Below the pieces are notes generated by a model, which did not search any database, was not told the DNA's origin, and saw only the letters and a program-made list of their open reading frames with translations. A DNA stretch of 64,000 nt. It comes from Epilithonimonas hungarica (GTDB taxonomy: Bacteria; Bacteroidota; Bacteroidia; Flavobacteriales; Weeksellaceae). The stretch is from NCBI RefSeq assembly GCF_900102265.1, contig NZ_FNBH01000003.1, positions 605,815 through 669,814 of the forward strand, in the 5' to 3' direction. The position numbers and the translations under genes are program-made. This document shows positions 25,456 through 35,418 of the stretch, in pieces. The first letter of the stretch is position 1. Each line of letters starts with the position of its first letter.

Positions 25456-27234
25456 TTAGAACGTAATCTTCACACCGCCCAAAAACTGTACTCCCAAAAC
25501 TTTGTAGCCCAGATAATTCTGGTATTTGGCATTCAGAAGATTATTTCCGAGTGCGAAAATACTGAAATTTTTGTGAATTTTGTACTCTGCGGATAAGTTT
25601 AAATCTGCATAACCGCCAACTTTTTCGTTTTTGTTCTCAACTGTCGTATAATTTGGAACTGCAGCAATATTGCTTACCTCATAAGCATTTGAAGTTCTGT
25701 CCGTTACAAAATAAGCTTTGAAACCAAGATTCAGTTTCTTTTCCAGCATTGTATATTTTGCACCAAGATTAAATTGGAATAATGGCTTGTAATAGACTTC
25801 ATCCAGATTGTCCAGCTTATATTTCATGAAGTGCAAACCAGCATCAACGGTCAGGTTTTCCATTGGGAAAGCCTGCAAATCGCCCTTCACTTCCATCAAA
25901 GTTCCGTTATCATAGATTGAACTGAAAGTATTCGCATAATCATAACCTTGTCTGTCTGCGCTAATATTCGTATCAAACAGATTATTATTGTAGAAAAACT
26001 GAGCGTTATTCACTTTGCTGAATCCTGCATTAACATCATATTTGAAAGTCTGGTCAACATCACCTTTCAAACCGAAATAGAAATGATATTTGGTTTCAGT
26101 TGGCGTTAAAACCAAATCAGAAATCAAAAATGGATTTTCGTCCAGAAGATTACCATAAGTATTCAGTTTCAAACCTCCATCAATTCCTCCATAGAATTTG
26201 AATTCATCCGCAGCAGCAACCAAAACTTCTGCTTTTGGAAACCAATAGAATTTGTTATTCTTTGATTCTTCGGTTACATTGCTGAAATTTTTAGAATTAA
26301 GAAAACTGAAGTCCGAACCAATCAATAGATAGGAATCACCTTTGTAGAAGGTCACTTTTGGCGACAATGTAAAATTGAACTGATTATTAGTGTTTTTATT
26401 CAGGATATCAAATTTAGAATTGACCGTTTCCAGATTGATTCCCAAATCGCCATTGGCAGTAATATCATCATAAACAGAAAAATCGTGCTTGGACAAATTA
26501 ACATCAACATTCGCATAATTCTCGCTTGCTCCAAAATTGTCGCTCAGGAAATACGATTTCACACGTACGTTATTCAGAATATCATTGGAATAATGGTCGT
26601 AATAACCATTCACGCTGAATTTGTTTACTTTTTGTTCCAAATCAACATCATTATTTGGTGGCGTTAAAGCATAGATTCCATAGTAATTATAATTATTGAA
26701 AGTATAGTTCGCATCAATATTAAACTTACCTTTCTCTGTATAGATATTAGCATAACCGCCTATCTTCGCTTGATCTTGCTTTGAAGACCAATCGTACTCT
26801 TTTTTAAGTCCCGAAGTTGACAAATAATGAACATCCGCTCCTACTTCCACATTGTCCTGAACTTTTCCGGAAACATTAGCATCTGCCAGAAATTTCCCAT
26901 AATTCCCATAACCTAATCTGAAATAATTAGATTGATAATCATTGGAGAATTTCGGAGATATATCTTCGCCTTGGATTTCGGTGGTTTTGAAATCGGAAAC
27001 CGGTGGAACATTCACGATGTCATATTTCAGATTGAGGGAATCTTCTTTTTTCTTGTTATCCGGCGGATAGTTTTTTTCCTGAACAACAGATGTTTTCTTC
27101 TTCTCGATTTTCTTGACTTCCGGTTCTCGTTTTCTGTTAAGAATCAATTGCTCTTCTTTGATTTGAGCACTTAATTCCGAGATTCCGACTGTTCCCAAAA
27201 ATGCCAAAACGGCAATATATTTTAGTCTGTTCAT
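25456..27234 (-). CDS. TonB-dependent-receptor-like outer-membrane barrel
   Basis: This 592-residue protein has a signal peptide ending at ELSAQ and a Lys/Glu-rich periplasmic linker over about residues 25-75. A long run of amphipathic beta-strands follows, with a terminal strand GVQFLGGVKITF. The ending, including FSIFALGNNLLNAKYQNY, resembles TonB-dependent receptor barrels, but no plug domain or TonB box is visible. It is therefore a barrel-only relative. It follows a lipoprotein gene and a 989-residue TPR gene on the same strand, a likely envelope operon. The ligand is unknown. Confidence 0.68.
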   Translation of the reverse strand: MNRLKYIAVLAFLGTVGISELSAQIKEEQLILNRKREPEVKKIEKKKTSVVQEKNYPPDNKKKEDSLNLKYDIVNVPPVSDFKTTEIQGEDISPKFSNDYQSNYFRLGYGNYGKFLADANVSGKVQDNVEVGADVHYLSTSGLKKEYDWSSKQDQAKIGGYANIYTEKGKFNIDANYTFNNYNYYGIYALTPPNNDVDLEQKVNKFSVNGYYDHYSNDILNNVRVKSYFLSDNFGASENYANVDVNLSKHDFSVYDDITANGDLGINLETVNSKFDILNKNTNNQFNFTLSPKVTFYKGDSYLLIGSDFSFLNSKNFSNVTEESKNNKFYWFPKAEVLVAAADEFKFYGGIDGGLKLNTYGNLLDENPFLISDLVLTPTETKYHFYFGLKGDVDQTFKYDVNAGFSKVNNAQFFYNNNLFDTNISADRQGYDYANTFSSIYDNGTLMEVKGDLQAFPMENLTVDAGLHFMKYKLDNLDEVYYKPLFQFNLGAKYTMLEKKLNLGFKAYFVTDRTSNAYEVSNIAAVPNYTTVENKNEKVGGYADLNLSAEYKIHKNFSIFALGNNLLNAKYQNYLGYKVLGVQFLGGVKITF

Positions 27235-27293
27235 TTAAAAATTATTTAAAGATTAAAGGATTCAGAAATAAATTCAATCCTTCATCAAAATAT

Positions 27294-27767
27294 TTATTTA
27301 TTTTTTTCTTGATATGAAGCTAATAATGCTTTTCCAGCTTGTTTTGAAAAACTTTTTGGATAAAACAAATTAAACAGCCACAAACTTTGTATTACTTGTA
27401 AATTGAATTCGAACTTTTTATTTTCATCACCAATTTCCTGAAATCCATAATAATATTCATCTGGTAAAGATGATGGTAATAATCCAAAAGTTAGCATACT
27501 ACCGGCCATTCCATTCCCACAAACTAATGATGTTTTCATAGAATCAAGTTTTATTTTTACTTGATAGCTATCATCCTCTACTAGTTCATAAATCTGTGAT
27601 TTTTCTAAAATTTTATATTCTTTTTTTAATTCTTTATTTATTACAAAAGCTTTTACCTTATTTGTACTTGGTTTTGCTTCTTTATAAATTTTATGAGATA
27701 TTCTATAAGAAGGTACACAACTCACAAATAAAAGCGTAATCAAAATCAGAAAAAATACTTTGTTCAT
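27294..27767 (-). CDS. Putative lipoprotein of unknown function
   Basis: This 157-residue protein has an N-terminal lipobox (LLFVSC, lipidated Cys near residue 17). The body is lysine-rich with a segment SLVCGNGMAGSMLTFGLLP in the middle. I do not recognise the family. It lies between the TPR gene (11 bp upstream) and the barrel gene, so it is probably co-transcribed and located at the outer membrane. Whether it belongs to the same machine or is an insertion in the operon is not clear. Confidence 0.6.
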   Translation of the reverse strand: MNKVFFLILITLLFVSCVPSYRISHKIYKEAKPSTNKVKAFVINKELKKEYKILEKSQIYELVEDDSYQVKIKLDSMKTSLVCGNGMAGSMLTFGLLPSSLPDEYYYGFQEIGDENKKFEFNLQVIQSLWLFNLFYPKSFSKQAGKALLASYQEKNK

Positions 27768-27778
27768 TTAAAATCAGA

Positions 27779-30748
27779 TTACTTCTTGATTTGCGATTTC
27801 ACTTCCTTCGCCTCAGCCACAATCTCTGGGAAGTCACCATAATTATTAATGATTTCGTCAACCGTATAACTTGCTTGATAATTATCTTTCAGGGCCAGAT
27901 AATTTTTCGCCATTACCACCAAAGCTTTTGCGCCCCAATATTCTTCCGAAGCATAATTGTTAGCCAATTTGAAAATAGTCTCGTTAGACGATTTGAAAGC
28001 TTTTCCTTTGTTTTGATAAAAAGCTTTTGCATAAAGTGCTTCTGCCGCAACTTCTGTGTTAGAAGATTTTTCCAAAGTTGTATAAGCAGTTTGTGCATCT
28101 TTATCTTTTCCTTGCTGCATCAGGCTTCTTGCCTTGATGACTTTCGCCTGTTCCAGAGTTGACGCCGAATTTTTCGAATTAGCAATCACAGCATTCGCAT
28201 ATTTTTCAGCTTCAGCAAAGTTCTTTTCGTCGGCATAGATTTTCATCAATTCAACTGAAGCGAAGTTTTTAATTGTAACGTTAGTAGAATTCGCATTTTG
28301 TTCGAGATATTTTTTTGCATCAGCCACTTTATCTTGAGCGAGATAAATCTGAGCCAATCTCACCTGCGCTTCCTGCTGATAATCGTTTTGGAAATCAGCT
28401 ACGTTTTGCAAAGGCAATAAAGCTTTATCAGTTTGTTTCAATTGATAATAACTTTCTCCCAACTCGTATTGCGCTTTGAAGAGATTGTCACCACTTGGAC
28501 TTTGGTCAAGATATTTTTCGTAGTAAGAAATAGCTTTCGTGTAATCTTTTTTCGAAAAGCTTTCTTGCGCCAGATTAAAATTGATTTCACTTATTTCTGT
28601 TCCGGAAACATTTACATTCAGGCCTTTTGCAAATTGCTCATAACCTGCAACATCACCATTTTTCACGAAAGCAGGTTTTGCAGCTGCAACAATTTTGTCT
28701 GCATAAGCAGTGTTTTTATATTGATTTGCTAACTGTCTGAATTCAGCAATGGCATTGTCATTCTGATTCAAATCAATTAAGTTCTGAGCTCTGTAAAGCT
28801 GAGAATTCGCTACCAGATCTTTATCAGGACTTGATTTGATGACTTTATCAAAGTAAGAATTGGAATTACTGAAATCATCATTTTGAGCATAAGCAGACGC
28901 AATCTCGTAACTCGCATCATCCACATATTCAGAATTTGGATATTTTGAGATCAAAGTTTTCAGTTCAGAAATCTTTGCAACCGTGTCGCCTTTGAAACCT
29001 AAAGCCAGTGCTTTCTGATACAAAGTATAATCGCTGGCATTTTCGGTTTTATTATAAATTTCCAAAGCTTCATTCAACTGATTGTTGGCGTAATAAGTAT
29101 CTGCCAAACGCAGTTCCGCATCCGCTTTGAATTCCTGTTTCGGAAATCTCAGATATTCCTTGAAATATTCCTGAGCAGAAGCAAAATCCTTAGACTTGAA
29201 ATAAGCATAACCTAAATCATAATCCAATTGTTCTCTTTCCGGAAACCCTTCGGCAGTTTCATTTTCTAATTCTTTATAAACAGCAATTGCAGATTTGTAG
29301 TCTGCTTTTTGATAATAAGTTTGGCCTAACCAATATTTGGCTTTCTTGTAATAATCTTTGTTTAGATTAAATTTAAGGCTTCTCAAAAAGTATGATTCAG
29401 CCTGGTCAAAATTTCCTTTGTTAAATTCCTCGGAACCTAAAAGATAAGAAACTTCCTGCTCTATTTTTTTTGTTTCGTCAGTTTTTGGATTTAGTTTTGA
29501 AAGTGCGTCCAAAGTCGCTTTATAATCACCGGAATATAAGTAAGATTTCACCAAAAGCGACCTCATTTCCTGAGTTTTAGAGTTCGGATATTTATCCAAA
29601 TATCTCTGAATCACTTTTGAAGAATTCTCAAATGGATTTCCCAATTCATAACCCAATTTTGCATATTGTTCCAAAGCCAATTGCTGAACTTTGGCATCAT
29701 AATTCATCTGAGACGCATTACGATAAGCCGAAAGCGCTTCTCGTTTTTGATTATTTTGCAAATAAGCATTTCCAAGCTGATAATAAGCATTTTGTGCCAA
29801 CGGAGAATTGCTGTTGATCAATTGGTTGTAATAACCAACCGCTTCGGCATTTTTCCCTACTTGAGAAGAGACAAATCCCATCTCGTAAAGGTCGGTTTCT
29901 GATGGCGTCTGTTCTTTATCAAGGAATAATTTAAGATGTGGATAAGCCGACTGATAATCGCCTTTCATAAAGTAACTCTCTCCTACTATCTTGTGGATTT
30001 CTGTGTCGTAAGCTGTCGTTTTTCCGTTGTTCAGGATTTCGTTTCCTTCGGCAATTGCCAGATCATAATTCTTCTGATTGTAATACATCTGAACATAATA
30101 AGGTTTCACAAGATGTTCATATTCTTCGTTATTTTTGATCTGGTCGAAATAGATGAAAGCATTATCATTTTGTTTGTCAGCATAATAAAGATGTCCCAAC
30201 ATATAAGAAATCGCCGGTTTGCTGTTTTCATCTGCATTTTTGAAAGATTCTTCTAATGCTTCAATCGCTCCGGCAGAATCTCCGGTCATAAACTTGGCAT
30301 AACCCAGCTTCATAATATGCTGCGTGTTTTCTTCTTTGCTCAGTTGATATTGATTCACTTTCTGCAAAGTTTCCAAAGCCTTTTCGAAATCCTTTTTCGT
30401 AAGATAATAATCCGCCAAAGGTCCGTTGGCCTGAGCAAAATAAGCAGACTTCGGATATTCTTTCATAAAAGCAGTAAGACCTTCTTCTGCATATTGCTGC
30501 TGCAGAATCACACCAATCACATTGCTGAAGAACAATGAAGCTTCCTTTCTGGATTGGCTTAAACTTTTGTTATAAAAATATTGGTTGGAATATTCGTATT
30601 GAGAAGCATTGTAAACTTTGGTGTTATAGAGATTCTCTGCCAAACCAAAATGATAGTCTTCCTTTTGAGTAAAATATCGGGATTGTTGCGCTTCAGAAAT
30701 CCCATAAAGCGATAACATCGAAGCTATTATTATTTTTTTTGAATTCAT
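27779..30748 (-). CDS. Large periplasmic tetratricopeptide-repeat protein
   Basis: This 989-residue protein has a signal peptide ending at ISEAQ. Nearly the whole mature part is TPR-like helix pairs of about 34 residues. Many carry the canonical A-x-x-Y/F-Y pattern, for example DYKSAIAVYKELENETAEG and DYTKAISYYEKYLDQSPSG. Such proteins scaffold complexes; here the partner is probably the outer-membrane barrel encoded downstream. Long TPR proteins paired with TonB-receptor-like barrels recur in Flavobacteriia, but the role is not established as far as I know. The start is the ATG at 30746-30748. Confidence 0.82.
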   Translation of the reverse strand: MNSKKIIIASMLSLYGISEAQQSRYFTQKEDYHFGLAENLYNTKVYNASQYEYSNQYFYNKSLSQSRKEASLFFSNVIGVILQQQYAEEGLTAFMKEYPKSAYFAQANGPLADYYLTKKDFEKALETLQKVNQYQLSKEENTQHIMKLGYAKFMTGDSAGAIEALEESFKNADENSKPAISYMLGHLYYADKQNDNAFIYFDQIKNNEEYEHLVKPYYVQMYYNQKNYDLAIAEGNEILNNGKTTAYDTEIHKIVGESYFMKGDYQSAYPHLKLFLDKEQTPSETDLYEMGFVSSQVGKNAEAVGYYNQLINSNSPLAQNAYYQLGNAYLQNNQKREALSAYRNASQMNYDAKVQQLALEQYAKLGYELGNPFENSSKVIQRYLDKYPNSKTQEMRSLLVKSYLYSGDYKATLDALSKLNPKTDETKKIEQEVSYLLGSEEFNKGNFDQAESYFLRSLKFNLNKDYYKKAKYWLGQTYYQKADYKSAIAVYKELENETAEGFPEREQLDYDLGYAYFKSKDFASAQEYFKEYLRFPKQEFKADAELRLADTYYANNQLNEALEIYNKTENASDYTLYQKALALGFKGDTVAKISELKTLISKYPNSEYVDDASYEIASAYAQNDDFSNSNSYFDKVIKSSPDKDLVANSQLYRAQNLIDLNQNDNAIAEFRQLANQYKNTAYADKIVAAAKPAFVKNGDVAGYEQFAKGLNVNVSGTEISEINFNLAQESFSKKDYTKAISYYEKYLDQSPSGDNLFKAQYELGESYYQLKQTDKALLPLQNVADFQNDYQQEAQVRLAQIYLAQDKVADAKKYLEQNANSTNVTIKNFASVELMKIYADEKNFAEAEKYANAVIANSKNSASTLEQAKVIKARSLMQQGKDKDAQTAYTTLEKSSNTEVAAEALYAKAFYQNKGKAFKSSNETIFKLANNYASEEYWGAKALVVMAKNYLALKDNYQASYTVDEIINNYGDFPEIVAEAKEVKSQIKK

Positions 30749-31003
30749 TCTTTAAAATTGAATTTTCTTAAAACGTTAGAGTCTTCGAGAGCCTCAGACA
30801 GACAAAACTATTGTCAAATAATCGGTTTCAACAAAGTTTGTTCCTTTTTCAACGAAAATAGCGAAAAGATATTATTTGGAGAGCATTTTAAAAGACTTTA
30901 TTATATGAGAAGCCTTAGCGGATATTGTTTTATTTATTAATAAAATGTTAAAAACATCAAAATTTTATTACATTTGTTACTTTCACAAAAATTATAAACT
31001 TAA

Positions 31004-32689
31004 ATGGGTTCACTTTTCAGAAGAAAACACTACGCAGAGAATGCAGATTCCGGACAGCTTAATAGAGTTCTTGGAACCTGGGATATTGTATTTTTTGGGA
31101 TCGCTGCTATTATTGGAGCAGGAAGTTTCAGCAGTTTAGGAGAAGCTATCTTCCGTGGCGGTCCGGGCGTTATTGTTTTATATCTGATCTGTGGATTTGC
31201 CTGTGCTTTCACTGCTCTTTGCTATGCCGAGTTTGCAAGCCGAATTCCAACCGCAGGAAGTGCCTATACTTATGCCTACGCCAGTTTTGGGGAATTAATC
31301 GCCTGGGTGATTGGCTGGGCTTTGATCATGGAATATTCTTTCGGAAATATCTATGTTGCATTTTCCTGGTCAGATTATTTTACCAGTTTTATGGACAGAA
31401 TCGGAGTTCATATTCCGGATTATTTCACTTGTAGTTATACCGAAGCTAAAAAAGCTTTTCTCAATAATTCCAACAATGGAGAGCTCATCAATGCCTGGAA
31501 ATCTGCACCGATCATTGGTGGATTGAAAATCATTGTTGATATCCCGGCATTGGTAATCAATGGATTGATCACTTGGCTTTGTTACCAGGGAATCAAAGAG
31601 AGTAAGAACTTTAATAACTTTTTTGTCATTCTAAAACTGTTCGTGATTCTTTTGGTAATTGCAGTCGGTGTTGGTTATGTAAACACGGGGAACTGGTTTC
31701 CAACGACTTCTACTCCAACTTCTGGCTCTTTTATGCCCAACGGATTTGCAGGTGTAATGTCAGCGGTTTCAGGCGTTTTCTTTGCTTACATCGGTTTTGA
31801 TGCAATTTCTGTTCTGTCAGAAGAAACCAAAAACCCTCAAAAAGACCTTCCAAAAGGAATGTTGATCTCTCTTGGACTTTGTACGGTTATTTATATCATT
31901 CTGACTTTAGTTCTAACAGGATTAGTGGATTATAGAAAGTTTGACGGAATTGGAGACCCATTATCATTTGTATTTGATAAATCGAATCTCAACCTTCCTT
32001 GGATGGAATTTATAGTTGCTTTAATTGCAATTGTAGCAATTACAACGGTTCTTTTGGTATTCCAAATGGGACAACCAAGAATATGGATGGCAATGTCGAG
32101 AGACGGGCTTCTACCAAAGAAATTCCAGGAAGTTCACAGCAAAAACAAGGTGCCTTCTTTCGCAACGATTGTTACAGGCATTGTAGTCGGAATTCCTATT
32201 CTATTTACAGATAAAACCTTCGTTTTAGATTTCACAAGTATCGGGACTATTTTCGCTTTCGTTCTGGTTTGTGGTGGTGTTCTATTGTTACCTCCGAAAG
32301 AAAAGATAAAAGGAAGATTCCATTTACCTTACATCAATGGCAAAATATTTTTTCCATTGATCTTCATCGGTGGCCTGGTATTCTTCTATTTCTACCAACC
32401 AGAATTTTCCCATAATTTAACCAATATCAGTGACCCAACTGAAGGCGAGTTTCGATTGGCAATCATTATTTTTATCATTTTCAATCTGGCTTTGTGTGTA
32501 TTGACTTTCATAAAAAACCTTTCATTGATCCCATTAATTGGATTAAGTTCTTGCCTTTATTTATTAACAGGAATGAGCCACGAAAATTGGTTCTGGTTTG
32601 GACTATGGTTTGCTATAGGTTTGATAATTTATTTCCTTTATGGATATAAAAACAGCAAACTAAATCAAATTAAAAATGGAATCTCCTAA
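31004..32689 (+). CDS. APC-superfamily amino-acid permease
   Basis: This 561-residue inner-membrane protein has about 12-14 helices. The substrate-binding motif of helix 1 reads GIAAIIGAGSFSSLG, where many relatives have GAGIF. Helix 3 has YTYAYASFGELIAWVIGWAL, and SGVFFAYIGFDAISVLSEETKNPQ is a clear APC signature (helix 6 and the loop after it). It would import amino acids by proton symport or exchange. The substrate is not determined. It starts divergently from the TPR gene, and the next gene (DUF962) overlaps its end by 14 bp. Confidence 0.87.
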   Translation: MGSLFRRKHYAENADSGQLNRVLGTWDIVFFGIAAIIGAGSFSSLGEAIFRGGPGVIVLYLICGFACAFTALCYAEFASRIPTAGSAYTYAYASFGELIAWVIGWALIMEYSFGNIYVAFSWSDYFTSFMDRIGVHIPDYFTCSYTEAKKAFLNNSNNGELINAWKSAPIIGGLKIIVDIPALVINGLITWLCYQGIKESKNFNNFFVILKLFVILLVIAVGVGYVNTGNWFPTTSTPTSGSFMPNGFAGVMSAVSGVFFAYIGFDAISVLSEETKNPQKDLPKGMLISLGLCTVIYIILTLVLTGLVDYRKFDGIGDPLSFVFDKSNLNLPWMEFIVALIAIVAITTVLLVFQMGQPRIWMAMSRDGLLPKKFQEVHSKNKVPSFATIVTGIVVGIPILFTDKTFVLDFTSIGTIFAFVLVCGGVLLLPPKEKIKGRFHLPYINGKIFFPLIFIGGLVFFYFYQPEFSHNLTNISDPTEGEFRLAIIIFIIFNLALCVLTFIKNLSLIPLIGLSSCLYLLTGMSHENWFWFGLWFAIGLIIYFLYGYKNSKLNQIKNGIS

Positions 32690-32993
32690 TAGAATCAAAA
32701 CCTATAAAGAGTTTTATCAATTTTATCTTACAGAACACAGTAAACCGCTGACCAAGGTATTTCATTTTGTCGGGATACTTTTGGTTCTTGTAGTTATTTT
32801 TTATGTTATAGATTCGGGAAAAGAGCGTTTTCTATGGTATTGCCCTATTTTCGGATATGGATTTGCATGGTTCAGTCATGCTGTATTTGAAAAGAATACG
32901 CCTGCCACATTCAAATATCCGATTTGGTCATTAGCATCAGATTTCAGATTGTTTTTCGAATTATTAATAGGAAAACAAAAATTTTCAAAATAA
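32676..32993 (+). CDS. DUF962/Mpo1-like membrane protein
   Basis: At 105 residues this matches the DUF962 (Mpo1-like) family. The N-terminal YKEFYQFYLTEHSKPLTKVFHFVG contains the conserved histidines, and GYGFAWFSHAVFEKNTPATFKYPIWSL is the family's second signature. Two membrane helices are predicted. The yeast member is a dioxygenase acting on 2-hydroxy fatty acids; the bacterial function is not known. The start overlaps the permease end by 14 bp, which indicates translational coupling. Confidence 0.82.
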   Translation: MESPNRIKTYKEFYQFYLTEHSKPLTKVFHFVGILLVLVVIFYVIDSGKERFLWYCPIFGYGFAWFSHAVFEKNTPATFKYPIWSLASDFRLFFELLIGKQKFSK

Positions 32994-33027
32994 ATATTAT
33001 TAAAGTAAATTTATTGTCTATTTCACA

Positions 33028-34884
33028 ATGAAGAATTTCATCAAAACTAATATTTCGCAAGATTCTTTAGCTCTTTTACTAGTCAATGCTCCTGTAGCTC
33101 TGTCTATGTTAATTGGTGATGAATTTATCATTCAGGTTGCCAATCCTCAGATGCTTCAATTATGGGGAAAACCTGCAGAGGTCATCGGTTCAAAACTAAC
33201 AGATGCTTTGCCGGAACTCGAGGGACAGCCATTTATGGAGATTCTTTCGAATGTCAAGAAAACAGGAGATCCATATAGAGGTTATAAGCAACTGGCTTAC
33301 ATTGTCAGGGATGGAAACACAGAAGAATGTTATTTCGATTTCATTTATACACCGATCTATAATGATGACGAGACTGAAATCATTGGAATAAGTATTGTGG
33401 CAACCGAAGTTACAGAGCAGGTTTTAGCAGAGAGAAAAGTTTCTGAAACCAAATATAAATTCGAAAATCTCATCAAAGAATCCGATTACCCTATTGCGAT
33501 CTATAAAGGCAAAGATTTCATTATAGACCTTGCAAATGATAAAATGTTGAAAACCTGGGGTAAGGATGACTCCGTCATTGGAAAAAGAATAGAAGAAGGG
33601 ATCCCGGAATTGGTAGGACAATCTTTCATCGGGCTTCTCAAAAATGTCTATGAATCGGGGAAAACATATTCTGCAAAAGAAGACCGTGCAGACCTTGTGG
33701 TCGATGGTAAATTACAAACATTTTATTATAATTTTTCTTATCAGCCCCTTAAAAATAACAAAGGAGAAGTTTATGCCATAGCCAACATTGCTGTAGATGT
33801 AACCGATGTAGTTCTGACAAAGAAAAGATTACAGGAAAACGAGGAAAGATATAAAAACCTTGCAGACAGTTTGCCGATCATTATCTGGACCGCTGACAAA
33901 AACGGAAACATCGATTATTATAATAAAAAGTGGTACGATTATACCGGATTTGAAGGCACCGATTCCAGAGAAGATGCGGCGAGCAAGCTCCTCCATCCAG
34001 ACGACTACAAAAAGGCAATCAGCCTTTGGAAGACCAGTCAGAAAAACAAACAGGGCTACGAAATCGAATATCAGTTCCGAAACCGAACAAAGGAAAACTC
34101 CTACGAATGGTTTCTTGGTCGTGCGGTTCCTATAAAAGATGAGAACGGAGAAGTGATCCAATGGATCGGAACCTGTACAGAGATCAACGAATTTAAACAA
34201 TTTCAGCAACAGAAAGACAACTTCCTCGGAATTGCAAGTCATGAACTGAAAACGCCATTGACAAGTCTTAAGCTGTATTCTCAGTTTCTGGAAAAGAATC
34301 TCCGAAAACAAGACGACGACAAAAACGCAGACGTAGCGATGAAAATGGATGAGCAAATCAATAAGCTCACAAGTCTTGTCAATGATCTGCTGGATGTCAC
34401 AAAAATCCAGAACGGGAAAATTCTCCTTAATAGAAGTGAATTTGATTTTGATGAGCTTGTTCACGAAGTTGTCGAAGAACAACAGATGAGTACGCGTCAT
34501 AGAATTTATGTAGATGCAGAATCGATTGGAACAATCACCGGCGACAGAAACAGGATCTCACAAGTAATGACCAATCTCATAAGCAACGCAATAAAATATT
34601 CTCCTGACTCGGACAAGATACAAATCACTACCAAATTAACAGAAGAAGGCTGTGCCCATTTCGCCGTAAAAGATTATGGGATCGGGATTCCTGAGGACAA
34701 AAAAGACAAGGTTTTCGAGCAATATTACAGAGTCAGCGGAAGCAAAGAATATACGTTTCCCGGACTTGGTCTGGGATTATATATCTCATCCGAAATCATA
34801 AAAAGAAGCGGTGGCAGGATTTTTGTAAATTCTGTAGAAGGAAAAGGGTCAGAGTTCTGTTTTGAGGTCCCTAAAACAAATTAA
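33028..34884 (+). CDS. PAS-domain sensor histidine kinase
   Basis: This 618-residue soluble kinase has no clear membrane segment. Two related PAS-like domains (about 10-130 and 140-265) are followed by a third PAS/PAC domain (about 275-390, with ADKNGNIDYYNKKWYDYTG). The HisKA box ASHELKTPLTSL has the phosphoacceptor at His405, and an HATPase domain follows with NLISNAIKYSPDS (N box) and FPGLGLGLYISSEII (G box). It senses an unknown cytoplasmic signal. The response regulator gene starts 10 bp downstream, forming a two-component pair. Confidence 0.92.
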   Translation: MKNFIKTNISQDSLALLLVNAPVALSMLIGDEFIIQVANPQMLQLWGKPAEVIGSKLTDALPELEGQPFMEILSNVKKTGDPYRGYKQLAYIVRDGNTEECYFDFIYTPIYNDDETEIIGISIVATEVTEQVLAERKVSETKYKFENLIKESDYPIAIYKGKDFIIDLANDKMLKTWGKDDSVIGKRIEEGIPELVGQSFIGLLKNVYESGKTYSAKEDRADLVVDGKLQTFYYNFSYQPLKNNKGEVYAIANIAVDVTDVVLTKKRLQENEERYKNLADSLPIIIWTADKNGNIDYYNKKWYDYTGFEGTDSREDAASKLLHPDDYKKAISLWKTSQKNKQGYEIEYQFRNRTKENSYEWFLGRAVPIKDENGEVIQWIGTCTEINEFKQFQQQKDNFLGIASHELKTPLTSLKLYSQFLEKNLRKQDDDKNADVAMKMDEQINKLTSLVNDLLDVTKIQNGKILLNRSEFDFDELVHEVVEEQQMSTRHRIYVDAESIGTITGDRNRISQVMTNLISNAIKYSPDSDKIQITTKLTEEGCAHFAVKDYGIGIPEDKKDKVFEQYYRVSGSKEYTFPGLGLGLYISSEIIKRSGGRIFVNSVEGKGSEFCFEVPKTN

Positions 34885-34894
34885 CACTTAAAAG

Positions 34895-35275
34895 ATGTCA
34901 AATTCAAAAAAAATATACGTTGTAGACGATAGCCCGGCCATTTTGGATTCAGTTAAAATGATGTTAAATATGGAAGGTTATGATGTTGATAATTACGAAA
35001 AAGGGTCAGAAATGTTCAACTCTCTTTCAATTTCTTCAAAACCGGATGTGATCCTGATGGATATGTGGCTGTCTGGTGAGGACGGTCGTGATATCTGCAA
35101 AATGATAAAAGCGCATCAGGATTTCAAAAATATCCCTGTCGTGATCATGTCTGCCAGCCGGGGTTTGGGTGACTCTGCCATAGAAAGCGGTGCGATAGAT
35201 TTCATTCCGAAACCGTTTGATCTTGGAGAAATTGTAGAAAAAATAAGATACTATTCGAATAACTCTACTGAATAA
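34895..35275 (+). CDS. Single-domain response regulator
   Basis: The protein has 126 residues and consists only of a receiver domain. Acidic residues D11 and D12, the phosphorylation site D56 (VILMDMWLSGEDG), S86 in MSAS and the lysine in FIPKPF are all present. No output domain is attached, so it would act through protein contact, for example with the upstream kinase or another regulator. It is encoded 10 bp after the PAS histidine kinase and is clearly its partner. Confidence 0.92.
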   Translation: MSNSKKIYVVDDSPAILDSVKMMLNMEGYDVDNYEKGSEMFNSLSISSKPDVILMDMWLSGEDGRDICKMIKAHQDFKNIPVVIMSASRGLGDSAIESGAIDFIPKPFDLGEIVEKIRYYSNNSTE

Positions 35276-35375
35276 TCTTTCAGCGGGCTCAATCCACCTT
35301 TAGTTTATACTGAATGAAACCGAAAGGTTTTGACCTCCGGAAGATAAACTCCCTCGAACTGGACTTTGGTGCAAC

Positions 35376-35400
35376 TTGTCAGTTTGAGCGGAGTCGAAGG
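35376..35400. repeat. Chryseobacterium-type intergenic repeat fragment
   Basis: The motif TTTGAGCGGAGTCGAAGG (35383-35400) resembles one arm of the palindromic element at 41278-41334, CTTCGACTTCGCTCAGTGTG. Only one arm is clear here. Confidence 0.35.
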
Positions 35401-35418
35401 TTAAAAATAAAGTTTGAT

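Noticed and set aside
33829..34500. 223-codon minus-strand ORF
   Set aside because: It is antisense to the PAS histidine kinase, whose domains are unambiguous.
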